In this document: piece after piece, positions 34,641 through 43,347 of the stretch
Position numbering within the stretch: the stretch's first letter is position 1
Layout: each line of letters begins with the position of its first letter
The notes under the pieces: generated by a model
Seen by the model: the letters and a program-made list of their open reading frames with translations, nothing else
What the model was told of the DNA's origin: nothing
Database searches by the model: none
Translations under genes and position numbers: made by a program
Assembly: GCF_963662805.1 (NCBI RefSeq)
Contig: NZ_OY759869.1
Coordinates: 158,501-222,500, forward strand
From: an uncultured Cohaesibacter sp.
GTDB lineage: Bacteria; Pseudomonadota; Alphaproteobacteria; Rhizobiales; Cohaesibacteraceae
DNA: 64,000 nucleotides
Direction: 5' to 3'

Positions 34641-35832
34641 CTGGCAGCACCGGAAGAAGAGTGCTTTCGTCTGCGACGGCAGGCTGCTCTTTTTCAAACG
34701 GGCTTTGCAACGACTTGGTCAGTTTGGAAAAGAAGGTTCCGGTCTGGCCTGTCTCTGCTGCCGCTGTCTGGGTTTCCGACGTGGCTGCCGTCGTCTCGGC
34801 TGTCGCCGTCTCGCTGGTCGGATTGCCCTTGATTAACCCGGCGATGAAGCCGTTAGGATTCTTTCCCTCCGAAATCCGCTGTTTGCGTTGCAGCAGATCG
34901 AGCTGAGCGTCAACCATTTCGGTTTCCGTCTTGGTCTGTTTTTCGACGCGCTTCTGTTCAAGCTCGGCAACGGCTACGCGGAACCGCTCGTTCTCGCTTG
35001 CACGCAATTTCTGCAAGGAAGCCAGAAGACCCGGTTCGAGCGTATAGTCCGGGCAAGGACCCGAGGCGTTGAAGTGGCTCGCGCCTTGCGGGTCAAAGAC
35101 GTAGGTCTTGTTGCAAACCTCCACCTTCGGCGGCTTCTTGGTGATCTGGAAATGGTCGTAGCCATTCTTGATATTCTGCCAGAAGCCGAAGTGTTCGCTG
35201 TTGCGTACGCGGGCCAGATTTTCAGGCGTCATCCGGAATGGGAAGGCATCGACCTGAAACGAGCGCTGCCCGCCGTCAAAGGCTTCGCGCCCGAGCGCAT
35301 AGATCTCGGCAATTGGGGCGTCTTCCATGGCGTAGCAGCCGCGCGAAGAACAGGAGCCATGGACCATCAGGTGAGCGCCGGTGCGGCCATAGGAGCGGTC
35401 GAACTTGTTCGGAAAGCCCAGATTGAAGGAGAGGTAATAGCTCGACTTCGGATTCATCTGACCGGGTGTGATGTTGTAGAAGCCTTCAGGAGCCTGTCTG
35501 TCGCCCTCCTTGATCTTCGGGCCGATTTCTCCCGAATAGGCGCAGATCGGATAGGTCTTGAGTAGAGCGTAGGTGCCGTCCTTGGTCTGCTTCCATGCTT
35601 CGAGAACAGATTCTTCCTTGAAGATGCGGATATAGAGAGGAGCCTGCTCGGTGGATCCTATCTTCTTGATCTGGGCCTTGATCTTCGGAGACAGCGGTTG
35701 AAGATGCTTGCCATCTTCCATGAGTTCAGGGTTGCACGCCGCAAGCGCAACACCGGCAAGGGCCACGAAGGCAAGGGTGCGCAGGCGGTTCTTGATGGGC
35801 GTGTTCTGCTGAGTATTCAGGCCTTTTTGCAC
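34627..35832 (-). CDS. L,D-transpeptidase (YkuD domain, YafK-like) lipoprotein
   Basis: A 401-aa envelope protein predicted to form L,D-crosslinks or attach proteins to peptidoglycan. A type-II signal (AFVALAGVALAAC, lipidated Cys33) precedes a YkuD catalytic domain (about 65-200) whose active site is HGSCSSRGC (158-166, nucleophile C166). The YafK-like block FKEESVLEAWKQTKDGTYAL is present. The last 120 residues are Gln/Glu/Lys- and Thr/Ala-rich, likely disordered. GTG at 35832 is chosen because GAGGAAG lies 7 nt upstream; an ATG 33 codons earlier would bury the lipobox. It is convergent with the soluble chemoreceptor. Confidence 0.88.
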   Translation of the reverse strand: MQKGLNTQQNTPIKNRLRTLAFVALAGVALAACNPELMEDGKHLQPLSPKIKAQIKKIGSTEQAPLYIRIFKEESVLEAWKQTKDGTYALLKTYPICAYSGEIGPKIKEGDRQAPEGFYNITPGQMNPKSSYYLSFNLGFPNKFDRSYGRTGAHLMVHGSCSSRGCYAMEDAPIAEIYALGREAFDGGQRSFQVDAFPFRMTPENLARVRNSEHFGFWQNIKNGYDHFQITKKPPKVEVCNKTYVFDPQGASHFNASGPCPDYTLEPGLLASLQKLRASENERFRVAVAELEQKRVEKQTKTETEMVDAQLDLLQRKQRISEGKNPNGFIAGLIKGNPTSETATAETTAATSETQTAAAETGQTGTFFSKLTKSLQSPFEKEQPAVADESTLLPVLPEAKP

Positions 35833-36121
35833 GTAAGCGCTTCCTCGTTGGCTGGTTTTGCTAGAATGAACAGTCACTGGTCTCGTAAGAGGCTGAGATG
35901 GATGCCGCAATTGCTTGCTTGTCGTCCTCAATCAGCCCGACCGGTCCGATAGGACCGGCCGAGGTTTAAGAAACAGTAACCGGGAGTGGTTGATAGCCGG
36001 TTACCGGAACAGATTTCATCCGGGCCATAATAATTGCTTTTGATGAGGCAAGAATAGGGCCTAAGTCACACTTCACCTATATGTGTCCGGAAAATCGATA
36101 TCCGAACGGGGCTCCAATTGC
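35833..36121 (-). other. Intergenic region with two hairpins
   Basis: Part of the 364-bp gap between the transpeptidase start and accA stop. Two inverted repeats stand out: CCGGTCC-GATA-GGACCGG (35941-35958) and GTAACCGG / CCGGTTAC (35976-36004). Neither has a T-run, so their role is unclear. No gene is supported. Confidence 0.5.
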
Positions 36122-36155
36122 AAAAGCCGCCTGCTGTCGCTGACGGCAAGGCGGC
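36122..36155 (-). terminator. Rho-independent terminator of accA
   Basis: On the minus strand GCCGCCTTGCCGTC pairs with GACAGCAGGCGGC (one bulge) around a short loop and is followed by TTTT, 42 bp after the accA stop. Confidence 0.7.
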
Positions 36156-36196
36156 GTTTCATATCGTGTCGAATGTCCGGATTTGGCTCTATACGA

Positions 36197-37150
36197 TTAG
36201 AGTTTGGAGCCGATGGCAAGGAACTTGTCGCGGCGCTGCTTGCGAACCTCGGCCGGTGTCTTGCCGTCAAATTCCTCAAGGCAGTCGGCGATCATGTTGC
36301 CGGTGCGCCCGATGACTTCCTGAGCGGCTCGATGAGCACCGCCGACCGGCTCGGAAATGATGCGGTCGATGATGCCAAGCTCCATGAGATCCTGCGCGGT
36401 GATCTTCATATTGGTTGCCGCGTCCTGCGCCTTGGTGGAATCGCGCCATAGGATCGAGGCAGCGCCTTCGGGCGAGATCACGCTGTAGATGGAATGTTCG
36501 AGCATCATGACCCGGTTTGCGGTGGCAATGGCAATGGCACCGCCCGAGCCGCCCTCTCCGATGACGACGGAGACGTTCGGAGTGCCCATGGCTAGGCAGG
36601 CGTCGGTCGAACGGGCAATGGCTTCGGCCTGTCCGCGTTCTTCAGCGCCAATGCCGGGATAGGCCCCGGCGGTATCAACAAAGGTGATCAGGGGCATCTT
36701 GAAGCGCTCGGCCAGTTCCATGATGCGCACGGCCTTGCGGTAGCCTTCCGGACGGGCCATGCCGAAATTGTGTCTCAACCGGCTTTCCGTGTCGTTGCCC
36801 TTTTCCTGCCCGATAACAGCAACGGGGCGTCCGCGGAAGCGGCCAAAACCAGCCTGAATTGCTTCATCCTCGGCAAACTTGCGGTCACCGGCAAGCGGCG
36901 TGAATTCATCGATCAGCGCCTTGGCATAGTCGGCGAAGTGCGGGCGATCCGGATGGCGGGCGATCTGGGTTTTGTGCCACGGGGTCAGGTTGGCATAGAT
37001 CTCCTGCATGGCGGAGTCTGCCTTGGTCTGCAGGCGGGTGATTTCCTCGCCCACATCGACGGCTTCGCCATTTTCCTGCATCGCGAGCAATTCCTGAACT
37101 TTGCCCTCGAGGTCTGCTACAGGTTTTTCGAATTCGAGATAGCTATGCAT
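36197..37150 (-). CDS. accA: Acetyl-CoA carboxylase carboxyltransferase subunit alpha
   Basis: Forms the carboxyltransferase with AccD and moves CO2 from biotin to acetyl-CoA, the committed step of fatty-acid synthesis. The 317-aa protein is full length, with family blocks LTPWHKTQIARHPDRPHFADY, NFGMARPEGYRKA, DTAGAYPGIGAEERGQ and GEGGSGGAIAI. It lies downstream of xerD on the same strand with a 182-bp gap, an arrangement I recall from related Hyphomicrobiales genomes. A terminator follows. Confidence 0.96.
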   Translation of the reverse strand: MHSYLEFEKPVADLEGKVQELLAMQENGEAVDVGEEITRLQTKADSAMQEIYANLTPWHKTQIARHPDRPHFADYAKALIDEFTPLAGDRKFAEDEAIQAGFGRFRGRPVAVIGQEKGNDTESRLRHNFGMARPEGYRKAVRIMELAERFKMPLITFVDTAGAYPGIGAEERGQAEAIARSTDACLAMGTPNVSVVIGEGGSGGAIAIATANRVMMLEHSIYSVISPEGAASILWRDSTKAQDAATNMKITAQDLMELGIIDRIISEPVGGAHRAAQEVIGRTGNMIADCLEEFDGKTPAEVRKQRRDKFLAIGSKL

Positions 37151-37332
37151 TCGTCGTCTGATCCACTGTTGTTTCTTACAGATATGCCTTCAGTGGGCGG
37201 CACGTTGAACCCTTGAGGTCCCTGTGTCAAGCTGCAGCTCGCTGGTCAATCCCTCTTTCCCGGTTATCCCAAATCAATGTTAAACCCGCAGAGGTGGTTC
37301 GGCTGAACAGGCTGCAAGGTCGCCGATTTGCC

Positions 37333-38316
37333 TCATTCATCCGAGCTGTTGTCCTTGATGGCAGCGGTGGTGAACTTGTCCGACAGCGGGTGATGCTGTT
37401 CTACGAGCTCGATGAGTTTCTCATCCAGTATATGGGTATAGATCTGGGTCGTTGAAATATCACTATGGCCAAGAAGTTTCTGAACGGCCCTGAGGTTGGC
37501 ACCGTTCTGCAGCAGATGACTGGCAAAAGCATGGCGCAGCACATGGGGCGAGACAGAGGCCGCATTCAATCCGACATCGTCGGCAAGGGACTTCAATTCG
37601 CGTGCAAAGGCCTGACGGGTGTAATGGCCTTCTTCGCCGGATGAGGGAAACAGCCATTGTCTGGCGCGCGCGCTGTTGTTGCCTCCCGTGTCCGCCAGCA
37701 TCGTGCGATAGTCGCGCATGGCTTCCTTGGCCCGGTCTGTCAGGGGTACCAGCCGCTCTTTGCTGCCTTTGCCGATCACCGCAAGGAATTGTCCGTCCTG
37801 ATGAGCTGCGGACGCGGGCAGGGAGACGAGCTCGGAGACCCTGAGGCCCGTTGCATAGAGCAGCTCCAGCAGCACGTAGAGGCGCATGGCGCGGATCTGG
37901 CGTTTGGGTGTCGGGCCATCAAACGAGGCATTGAAGCGGGCGGCTTCGATGAGGCGGTCGACCTCCTGAATGGTGAGGATCTTGGGGAGCGGGCGATTGC
38001 GTTTGGGAGCCTTCAGCGGCGTTGATGGATCGTCGGTGCGAAAGCCATCACGATAGAGAAAGCCGAACAGCTGCCGGATGGCCGAGATCTTTCTTGCCAC
38101 TGTTGAGGCGGCCAGATCACGATCGGCAAGGTTTGCGAGATAGCTCCGGAGCATGTCCGTGTCGCAGGTCTCGAACCGGGCCTTTCTATGCGAGAGGCTG
38201 CTATCGAGATCGTCAAGATCGCGCTCATAGGCATCCAGCGTGTTGGGCGAGGCGCCCCTCTCGGCACTCATGGCATCGAGAAACAGATGTATGGCCTGTC
38301 GGTTGCTTATCGGCAC
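37333..38316 (-). CDS. xerD: Site-specific tyrosine recombinase XerD
   Basis: Resolves chromosome dimers at dif together with XerC. The 327-aa protein has the N-terminal SAM-like core-binding domain and a catalytic domain with the R-K-H-R-H-Y set: Arg in ATGLRVSEL, Lys in GKGSKERLVP, HVLRHAFASH, and LGHSDISTTQIYTHI with the nucleophile Tyr. The start is GTG. Chromosomal context (accA, aroK, aroB) and absence of mobile genes argue for the housekeeping recombinase rather than an integrase. A 46-codon gene lies 39 bp upstream on the same strand. Confidence 0.92.
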   Translation of the reverse strand: MPISNRQAIHLFLDAMSAERGASPNTLDAYERDLDDLDSSLSHRKARFETCDTDMLRSYLANLADRDLAASTVARKISAIRQLFGFLYRDGFRTDDPSTPLKAPKRNRPLPKILTIQEVDRLIEAARFNASFDGPTPKRQIRAMRLYVLLELLYATGLRVSELVSLPASAAHQDGQFLAVIGKGSKERLVPLTDRAKEAMRDYRTMLADTGGNNSARARQWLFPSSGEEGHYTRQAFARELKSLADDVGLNAASVSPHVLRHAFASHLLQNGANLRAVQKLLGHSDISTTQIYTHILDEKLIELVEQHHPLSDKFTTAAIKDNSSDE

Positions 38317-38355
38317 GGTTCGCTCGTTCAGTGCGCCATCGCCCGGCGGCGAGGG

Positions 38356-38496
38356 CTAATCGAGATTCTTGGACGGGATGCGGATGACCATCTCGTGCGG
38401 GGATGGCTCGACGAAGTTGGCGAGTGCAAAAATCCCGCCGGCAACCAGTCCGCACAGAATGAGAAGGAATACAAAAGCTTTGATCAGACTAGGCAT
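38356..38496 (-). CDS. 46-aa single-pass membrane protein upstream of xerD
   Basis: A short gene with a clear ribosome site (AGGAAG, 5 nt before the ATG). The product has one hydrophobic helix (about residues 6-28, VFLLILCGLVAGGIFALANF) and a short polar tail (VEPSPHEMVIRIPSKNLD). I recall similar small proteins next to xerD/aroK in Hyphomicrobiales, sometimes mislabelled as histidine kinase. Function is unknown. It precedes xerD by 39 bp on the same strand and is divergent from aroK. Confidence 0.72.
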   Translation of the reverse strand: MPSLIKAFVFLLILCGLVAGGIFALANFVEPSPHEMVIRIPSKNLD

Positions 38497-38719
38497 GGAT
38501 GCTTCCTGAGGTGGCTTGATTTCTTGGAATTCGAAGCGAGCCTATCATCTCTGCCAAGAGATTGTCATTTTTTTGCCCGTGATTTTCCAATTCTATTCTG
38601 ATCTTTATGGCTCAGCTGGGGAAGTCCTGCCTCCTTTTTCGTCAATGATGCAACAGTTGCTTGACAGTCTGGCTGTTTCAAGCTCAAACCATGGCTGAAA
38701 AGTTGAGAGACAGTATTGA

Positions 38720-39301
38720 ATGGCGAATAGCGAAAACAGTGGCGGTGCGCGTGAGCAGAAATTGCTCTCTGCTCTCGACGGGCGCCCGATTGTTCTGGTC
38801 GGCCTGATGGGGGCCGGAAAGACGACAATCGGACGACGTCTTGCCGGCCGACTGTCCATTCCTTTTCGTGATGCGGATCACGAAATCGAAGCCGCCGCCA
38901 ACATGACAATCGCCGAAATTTTCGAACAGCACGGCGAGGCCCATTTTCGCGATGGCGAAAAGCGCGTGATCGCAAGGCTGATGGATGAAGGTACGCAGGT
39001 GCTAGCAACAGGCGGTGGTGCCTGGATGAACGACGAGACGCGCGAGCTTGTTGCAGAGCGCGGGATCTCGATCTGGTTGAAGGCAGAGTTCGATGTGTTG
39101 ATGGCGCGGGTGCGTCGCCGCTCCCATCGTCCCCTGCTCAAGGATCCGGATCCGGAAGGTGTGATGCGCCGGTTGATCGATAGCCGCTACCCGGTCTATG
39201 CGCTTGCCGATATCACCGTGATGTCGAAGGCGGCGCCACATGAAGTGATTGTCGACTCGGTGATTGAAGGGCTTGAGGAGCAGTTGGGCCTTCACGTCTG
39301 A
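38720..39301 (+). CDS. aroK: Shikimate kinase
   Basis: Phosphorylates shikimate in aromatic amino-acid synthesis. The 193-aa P-loop kinase has Walker A GLMGAGKTT (28-36), the shikimate-binding DADHEIE, FRDGEKRVI, the GGGAW motif and the lid RRRSHRPLL. It is followed by aroB after 68 bp on the same strand, a classic aroKB unit. Confidence 0.95.
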   Translation: MANSENSGGAREQKLLSALDGRPIVLVGLMGAGKTTIGRRLAGRLSIPFRDADHEIEAAANMTIAEIFEQHGEAHFRDGEKRVIARLMDEGTQVLATGGGAWMNDETRELVAERGISIWLKAEFDVLMARVRRRSHRPLLKDPDPEGVMRRLIDSRYPVYALADITVMSKAAPHEVIVDSVIEGLEEQLGLHV

Positions 39302-39369
39302 CGCCGATTTCCGATGGCGCTCGAACCCGGATGGGCATCAGGGACAACAGTAAAATAGCAGGTGACAGG

Positions 39370-40542
39370 ATGACGACAGGCACAGTCGAGATCAACAATG
39401 AGTCCGCAAATGGTGCGGGGTCGGCTCGCAGTGACGGGCACCGTGTCGTCGAGGTTAAGCTCGGAGAGCGGAGCTATGACATTGTCATCGGGCGCTCGGT
39501 TCTTGGTGAGCTGGGCCAGCGGTTCTCAGGCCTCTTTCCTGCGGCGCGGGCCGTCATCATCACGGACAGGACCGTTGCCGGTTTTCATCTCGCAAGCGCT
39601 GAAGAGTCCCTGAGAGCTGCCGGGGTCGAGCCGCATGTCATCATTATGGAGCCGGGCGAGAAGACCAAGAGCTATGCCGGTCTGATGGCCGCCTGTAATG
39701 GCGTGCTCGACACGCGTCTTGAGCGCGGTGATCTGGTGATTGCGCTTGGCGGTGGCGTCATTGGTGATCTTGCGGGCTTTGTTGCGGGCATCATCCGTCG
39801 CGGCATGCGTTTCATTCAGGTGCCGACGACTCTTCTGGCTCAGGTCGACAGCTCGGTCGGTGGCAAGACCGGCATCAACACCGGTCACGGCAAGAATCTC
39901 ATCGGTCTGTTCAACCAGCCGCATCTGGTTCTGGCCGACACGGCGGTTCTCGACACGCTGACGCCACGCGATTTTCGCGCTGGCTATGCGGAAGTTGCCA
40001 AATATGGCCTGATTAATCAGCCCGATTTCTTCGAATGGCTGGAGGCAAACTGGCAGGGTATTTTTGATGGCGGACCGGAACGGGAAGAAGCCATTGCACG
40101 CTCCTGTCAGGCAAAGGCGGATGTTGTCGCCGCCGATGAGCACGAGGCCAACCAGCGGGCTCTGCTCAATCTGGGGCACACGTTTGGACATGCGCTTGAA
40201 GGCATGGCCGAATATGATGCGGAGCGGATCGTTCACGGCGAAGGCGTCGCCATAGGCATGGTGCTGGCGCATGAATTCTCCGCCCGGCTCGGCCTTTGCG
40301 ATCCGGCCGTTACTGATCGCGTCGTTGCCCACTTGCAAACAGTGGGTCTGCCTACCCATATAGGTGCCATACCCGGACAATTGCCCAATGTCGATCTGCT
40401 GATGGATTTCATCGCGCAGGACAAGAAGGTGTCCCGTGGTAGTCTGACGTTCATTCTAACCCGTGGCCTTGGCCAGTCTTTCGTGGAGAAAGGTGTGGAC
40501 CCGGCCTTTTTGCGTGCCTTCCTTGAGGAGAAGCTCAGCTGA
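39370..40542 (+). CDS. aroB: 3-dehydroquinate synthase
   Basis: NAD- and metal-dependent cyclase making dehydroquinate from DAHP, second step of the shikimate pathway. The 390-aa protein has the family blocks EKTKSYAG, GGGVIGDLAGFVAG, VPTTLLAQVDSSVGGKTGIN, LNLGHTFGHALE and a DKK motif, including the metal-binding Glu and His residues. ATG at 39370 is preferred over 39331 because AGGTGA lies 6-8 nt upstream. The stop overlaps the next start by one base (TGATG), so the CBS-domain gene is probably co-translated. Confidence 0.95.
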   Translation: MTTGTVEINNESANGAGSARSDGHRVVEVKLGERSYDIVIGRSVLGELGQRFSGLFPAARAVIITDRTVAGFHLASAEESLRAAGVEPHVIIMEPGEKTKSYAGLMAACNGVLDTRLERGDLVIALGGGVIGDLAGFVAGIIRRGMRFIQVPTTLLAQVDSSVGGKTGINTGHGKNLIGLFNQPHLVLADTAVLDTLTPRDFRAGYAEVAKYGLINQPDFFEWLEANWQGIFDGGPEREEAIARSCQAKADVVAADEHEANQRALLNLGHTFGHALEGMAEYDAERIVHGEGVAIGMVLAHEFSARLGLCDPAVTDRVVAHLQTVGLPTHIGAIPGQLPNVDLLMDFIAQDKKVSRGSLTFILTRGLGQSFVEKGVDPAFLRAFLEEKLS

Positions 40543-41804
40543 TGTTCACCGGTCTGTGGTTAACCGCCCTCGCCATCCTGTTGCTGATTATCGCCTCCGG
40601 TTTTTTCTCCGGATCGGAAACGGCTCTGACAGCGGCATCGCGTGCGCGTATGCATCAGAAGGAAAAGGCCGGTGAGCCGGGCGCACAAGCGGTCAACGAA
40701 TTGTTGCAGATGCGCGAGCGCCTGATCGGCTCGCTGCTGCTTGGCAACAACCTCGTCAATATTCTGGCATCAGCTCTGGCGACCAGCCTCTTTATCAATC
40801 TGTTCGGCGACACGGGCGTTGTCTATGCGACGCTGGTCATGACGGTCGTGGTTCTGGTGTTCGCCGAAGTGATGCCCAAGACCTGGGCGATTTCCAATCC
40901 GGATTCCTTTGCCCAGCGGGTTGGCCCGACCGTGCGCGTCCTGACCTATCTGCTCGGGCCCATCGTTGCGACCGTTGAATGGGTTGTCATCGGCCTGTTG
41001 CGCCTATTGGGCGTCAACACCAAGGAAGGCCAGTTGCTCTCCGGTCAGGATGAATTGCGTGGTGCGGTGGATCTTCTCCATATGGAAGGCTCGGTGGTCA
41101 AGGATGACCGGGACCGCTTTGGCGGCCTTCTCGATCTTGAAGAGCTCGATGTTTCGGACGTCATGGTACACCGGACCAACGTGGTGTCGATCAATCTGGA
41201 TGACGGGGTCGAATCCATTGTCGAGCAGGTGCTCAAAAGCCCCTATACGCGCATTCCGCTGTGGCAGGGGGAGCAGGATAACTTTGTTGGCGTCATCCAT
41301 TCCAAGGATTTGCTCCGCGCGCTTGCCGACACCAAGGGGGATATCTCCCAGATCGACTTCCGCGAAGTTGCCCGCGAGCCATGGTTTGTTCCCGACACCA
41401 CGAGCCTCAAGTCACAGCTCAATGCTTTTTTGAAAAAGAAGAGCCATTTTGCGCTGGTCGTTGATGAATATGGCGAAGTGATGGGTCTGGTGACTCTTGA
41501 GGATATTCTCGAGGAGATCGTCGGAGACATCTCGGATGAACATGATATCGACGTGAAGGGCGTTCGCAAGGAGCCGGACGGCTCGATTCTGGTGGATGGC
41601 AATGTGCCGATCCGTGACCTCAACCGCGCCCTTGACTGGGAACTGCCGGACGAGGAGGCGACCACCATTGCAGGCCTTGTCATTCATGAGGCCAGACAGA
41701 TCCCGGAGCCGGGGCAGGGGTTCACCTTCTACAATTTCCGCTTCCGGGTGCTACGCAAGGATCGCAACCGCATCACATCGCTTAGGATTACGCCCGTTCG
41801 CTGA
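40542..41804 (+). CDS. CNNM/CorC-type membrane protein with DUF21 and CBS domains
   Basis: A 420-aa inner-membrane protein of the HlyC/CorC (CNNM) family. The N-terminal DUF21 domain (about 1-190) has three to four helices with ASGFFSGSETALTAASRARM and LLGNNLVNILASAL. A paired CBS module (about 205-335) and a C-terminal CorC_HlyC domain (about 345-420, PDGSILVDGNVPIRDLNRAL) follow. Relatives affect magnesium or cobalt efflux; the old hemolysin label is not informative. Regulation by a nucleotide bound to the CBS pair is expected. It overlaps aroB by one base. Confidence 0.9.
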   Translation: MFTGLWLTALAILLLIIASGFFSGSETALTAASRARMHQKEKAGEPGAQAVNELLQMRERLIGSLLLGNNLVNILASALATSLFINLFGDTGVVYATLVMTVVVLVFAEVMPKTWAISNPDSFAQRVGPTVRVLTYLLGPIVATVEWVVIGLLRLLGVNTKEGQLLSGQDELRGAVDLLHMEGSVVKDDRDRFGGLLDLEELDVSDVMVHRTNVVSINLDDGVESIVEQVLKSPYTRIPLWQGEQDNFVGVIHSKDLLRALADTKGDISQIDFREVAREPWFVPDTTSLKSQLNAFLKKKSHFALVVDEYGEVMGLVTLEDILEEIVGDISDEHDIDVKGVRKEPDGSILVDGNVPIRDLNRALDWELPDEEATTIAGLVIHEARQIPEPGQGFTFYNFRFRVLRKDRNRITSLRITPVR

Positions 41805-41887
41805 GACGCTTCAATGCAGCGAAATGCCCGTGAGTGAACAAGCCTTCAGCATGGGCTGATGGCTTTTACGAGCGACGGCCTCACGGC

Positions 41888-42151
41888 CTATTCGGGGCGG
41901 ATGGTCTCAAGTGCGAGCGCATGGATTGGACCATCGAGCTCATCTTTGATAACATCATGCACCATTCTGTGGGCATCAACGCGCGACTTGCCGGAAAAGG
42001 CCGGGCTCGCAATCCGTATGCGGAAGTGGGTTTCCCCTTCCGGGCGCGAATGAGCGTGACCGGCATGCAAATGGGATTCGTCGATGACTTCAAGCGCTGT
42101 GGGTTGAAGTTGATTGTTCAGCTTTTTCTCGAGGATGTTCTTGACGGTCAT
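41888..42151 (-). CDS. bolA: BolA-family protein
   Basis: An 87-aa protein with the BolA fold signature: LQPTALEVIDESHLHAGH, then HFRIRIASPAFSGKSRVDAHRMVHDVI, with the conserved His residues that coordinate Fe-S clusters with monothiol glutaredoxins. It may act in iron-sulfur trafficking or as a stress-related DNA-binding factor; subtype cannot be decided by eye. It is convergent with the CBS-protein gene and divergent from the J-domain gene. The 293-bp divergent gap shows no other gene. Confidence 0.92.
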   Translation of the reverse strand: MTVKNILEKKLNNQLQPTALEVIDESHLHAGHAHSRPEGETHFRIRIASPAFSGKSRVDAHRMVHDVIKDELDGPIHALALETIRPE

Positions 42152-42444
42152 GGCTAGGAATGGTGAAGTGTTGCACTTCCAAATTTGAGGTGATTTGAAC
42201 TCGCGTCCATGGGTTAGGGTATTCTGCAGATGGAGATTTGATTTCCAAAAGCAAGGGCCTTGATAGCGTTTTGGTATTGCGTTGCAAATTACCTGTTCGA
42301 ACCAGCCACCTGAGGCAGATACATCAAATGACTGTTTCGTCTTGTGGTGTATAGAACCCGAAATTCACTGAGCGTTTGTCGTTTGAATGAACACAAAATC
42401 CTCAAGAGCGTGACAAACAAGCGTCCGGAGACAAGCATAGATTC

Positions 42445-43074
42445 ATGAAACTTGACTCAAAACTTTTCGACTCCATTCGTATCAAGCCTGATGCAGATCG
42501 CAAGAAAAAGCAACAGGCAGCCGAAATGTGCGAATGGCCTGGTTGTGAGAAGAAGGGGGGCTGCAAGGCACCCAAGCGGGGTACGTCCAAGCGGGAATAT
42601 CATAATTTCTGCGAAGAGCATGCCCGTGAGTTCAATCGCAACTACAACTACTTTACAGGCATGGATGATGACGAGGCCGACAGTGCCAAGGCGAGCACGG
42701 CGACCGGTGACCGTCCAACCTGGCAGATGGGCGTCAATGCCTGGGGCAACGAAACGCATCGTGCCGGTGAGACACGTGGCAAAAGCTGGGAAGCGAGCGG
42801 CTTCTCCGACGGGCGCTCGCAGCGTGCGGCGGAGCGGGCCAAGCGTCGTTCCCGCCACCAGGGTCAGACCCGCAAGCTGCGTCCGCTCGAAGCCAAGGCC
42901 TTCCAGACCTTGGGGCTGACACTGCCTGCAAATGCTGATGATGTCAAAAAGGCTTACAAGCGCCTCCTGAAGGAAAACCATCCCGACCTCAACAAGGGCG
43001 ATCGCGCCTGTGAGGAGCGTCTGCAGGATGTCATCGCCGCCTACAACACGTTGCGCGCCGGGGGCTATTGTTGA
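42445..43074 (+). CDS. C-terminal J-domain protein with N-terminal cysteine cluster
   Basis: A 209-aa cytoplasmic protein. The last 60 residues are a J domain (FQTLGLTLPANADDVKKAYK ... NHPDLNKG) with the HPD tripeptide that stimulates DnaK. The N terminus carries C29, C34, C40, C56 and H59 (CEWPGCEKKGGC, YHNFCEEH), a possible zinc site. A polar linker rich in Arg/Ser (120-145) joins them. It is a type-III J protein without the Gly/Phe and zinc-finger domains of DnaJ; the client is unknown. It lies upstream of cobS, from which a terminator separates it. Confidence 0.85.
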   Translation: MKLDSKLFDSIRIKPDADRKKKQQAAEMCEWPGCEKKGGCKAPKRGTSKREYHNFCEEHAREFNRNYNYFTGMDDDEADSAKASTATGDRPTWQMGVNAWGNETHRAGETRGKSWEASGFSDGRSQRAAERAKRRSRHQGQTRKLRPLEAKAFQTLGLTLPANADDVKKAYKRLLKENHPDLNKGDRACEERLQDVIAAYNTLRAGGYC

Positions 43075-43121
43075 GACGCAGGGCCGTCCCATGCGGATGA
43101 TCGGTTCCAAACCCGGATAGG

Positions 43122-43146
43122 AAGGCGGCACCTGCCGCCTTTTTTC
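43122..43146 (+). terminator. Rho-independent terminator after the J-domain gene
   Basis: AAGGCGGC (43122-43129) pairs with GCCGCCTT (43134-43141) around an ACCT loop and is followed by a T-run to 43145, 48 bp after the stop. It separates this gene from cobS. Confidence 0.85.
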
Positions 43147-43347
43147 TTTGGCACCGTTGCTTCTCTTTGAGGGCCGGGTCATATCACCGGAAAAAACCCA
43201 AATTCTTCCTTTTCATTTCGGTCAGGTTTGCTTTAAGTTGCGACATCGTATGACCGAGCCATTCAATCGGGCCTTGGACGCAATGTCTTTTGCACCCCCT
43301 TGCGCTGTTGCAGCATCGGGCGAGCGGGCCTCATCCAGAGCAGTGCT

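Noticed and set aside
37333..38316. Tyrosine recombinase as evidence of a mobile element
   Set aside because: The context (accA, aroK, aroB) and the XerD-type sequence point to the housekeeping recombinase; no att repeats or cargo genes were found.
43147..43347. Cobalamin riboswitch upstream of cobS
   Set aside because: No B12-box-like sequence or appropriate fold was recognised; the stretch is short and follows a terminator.
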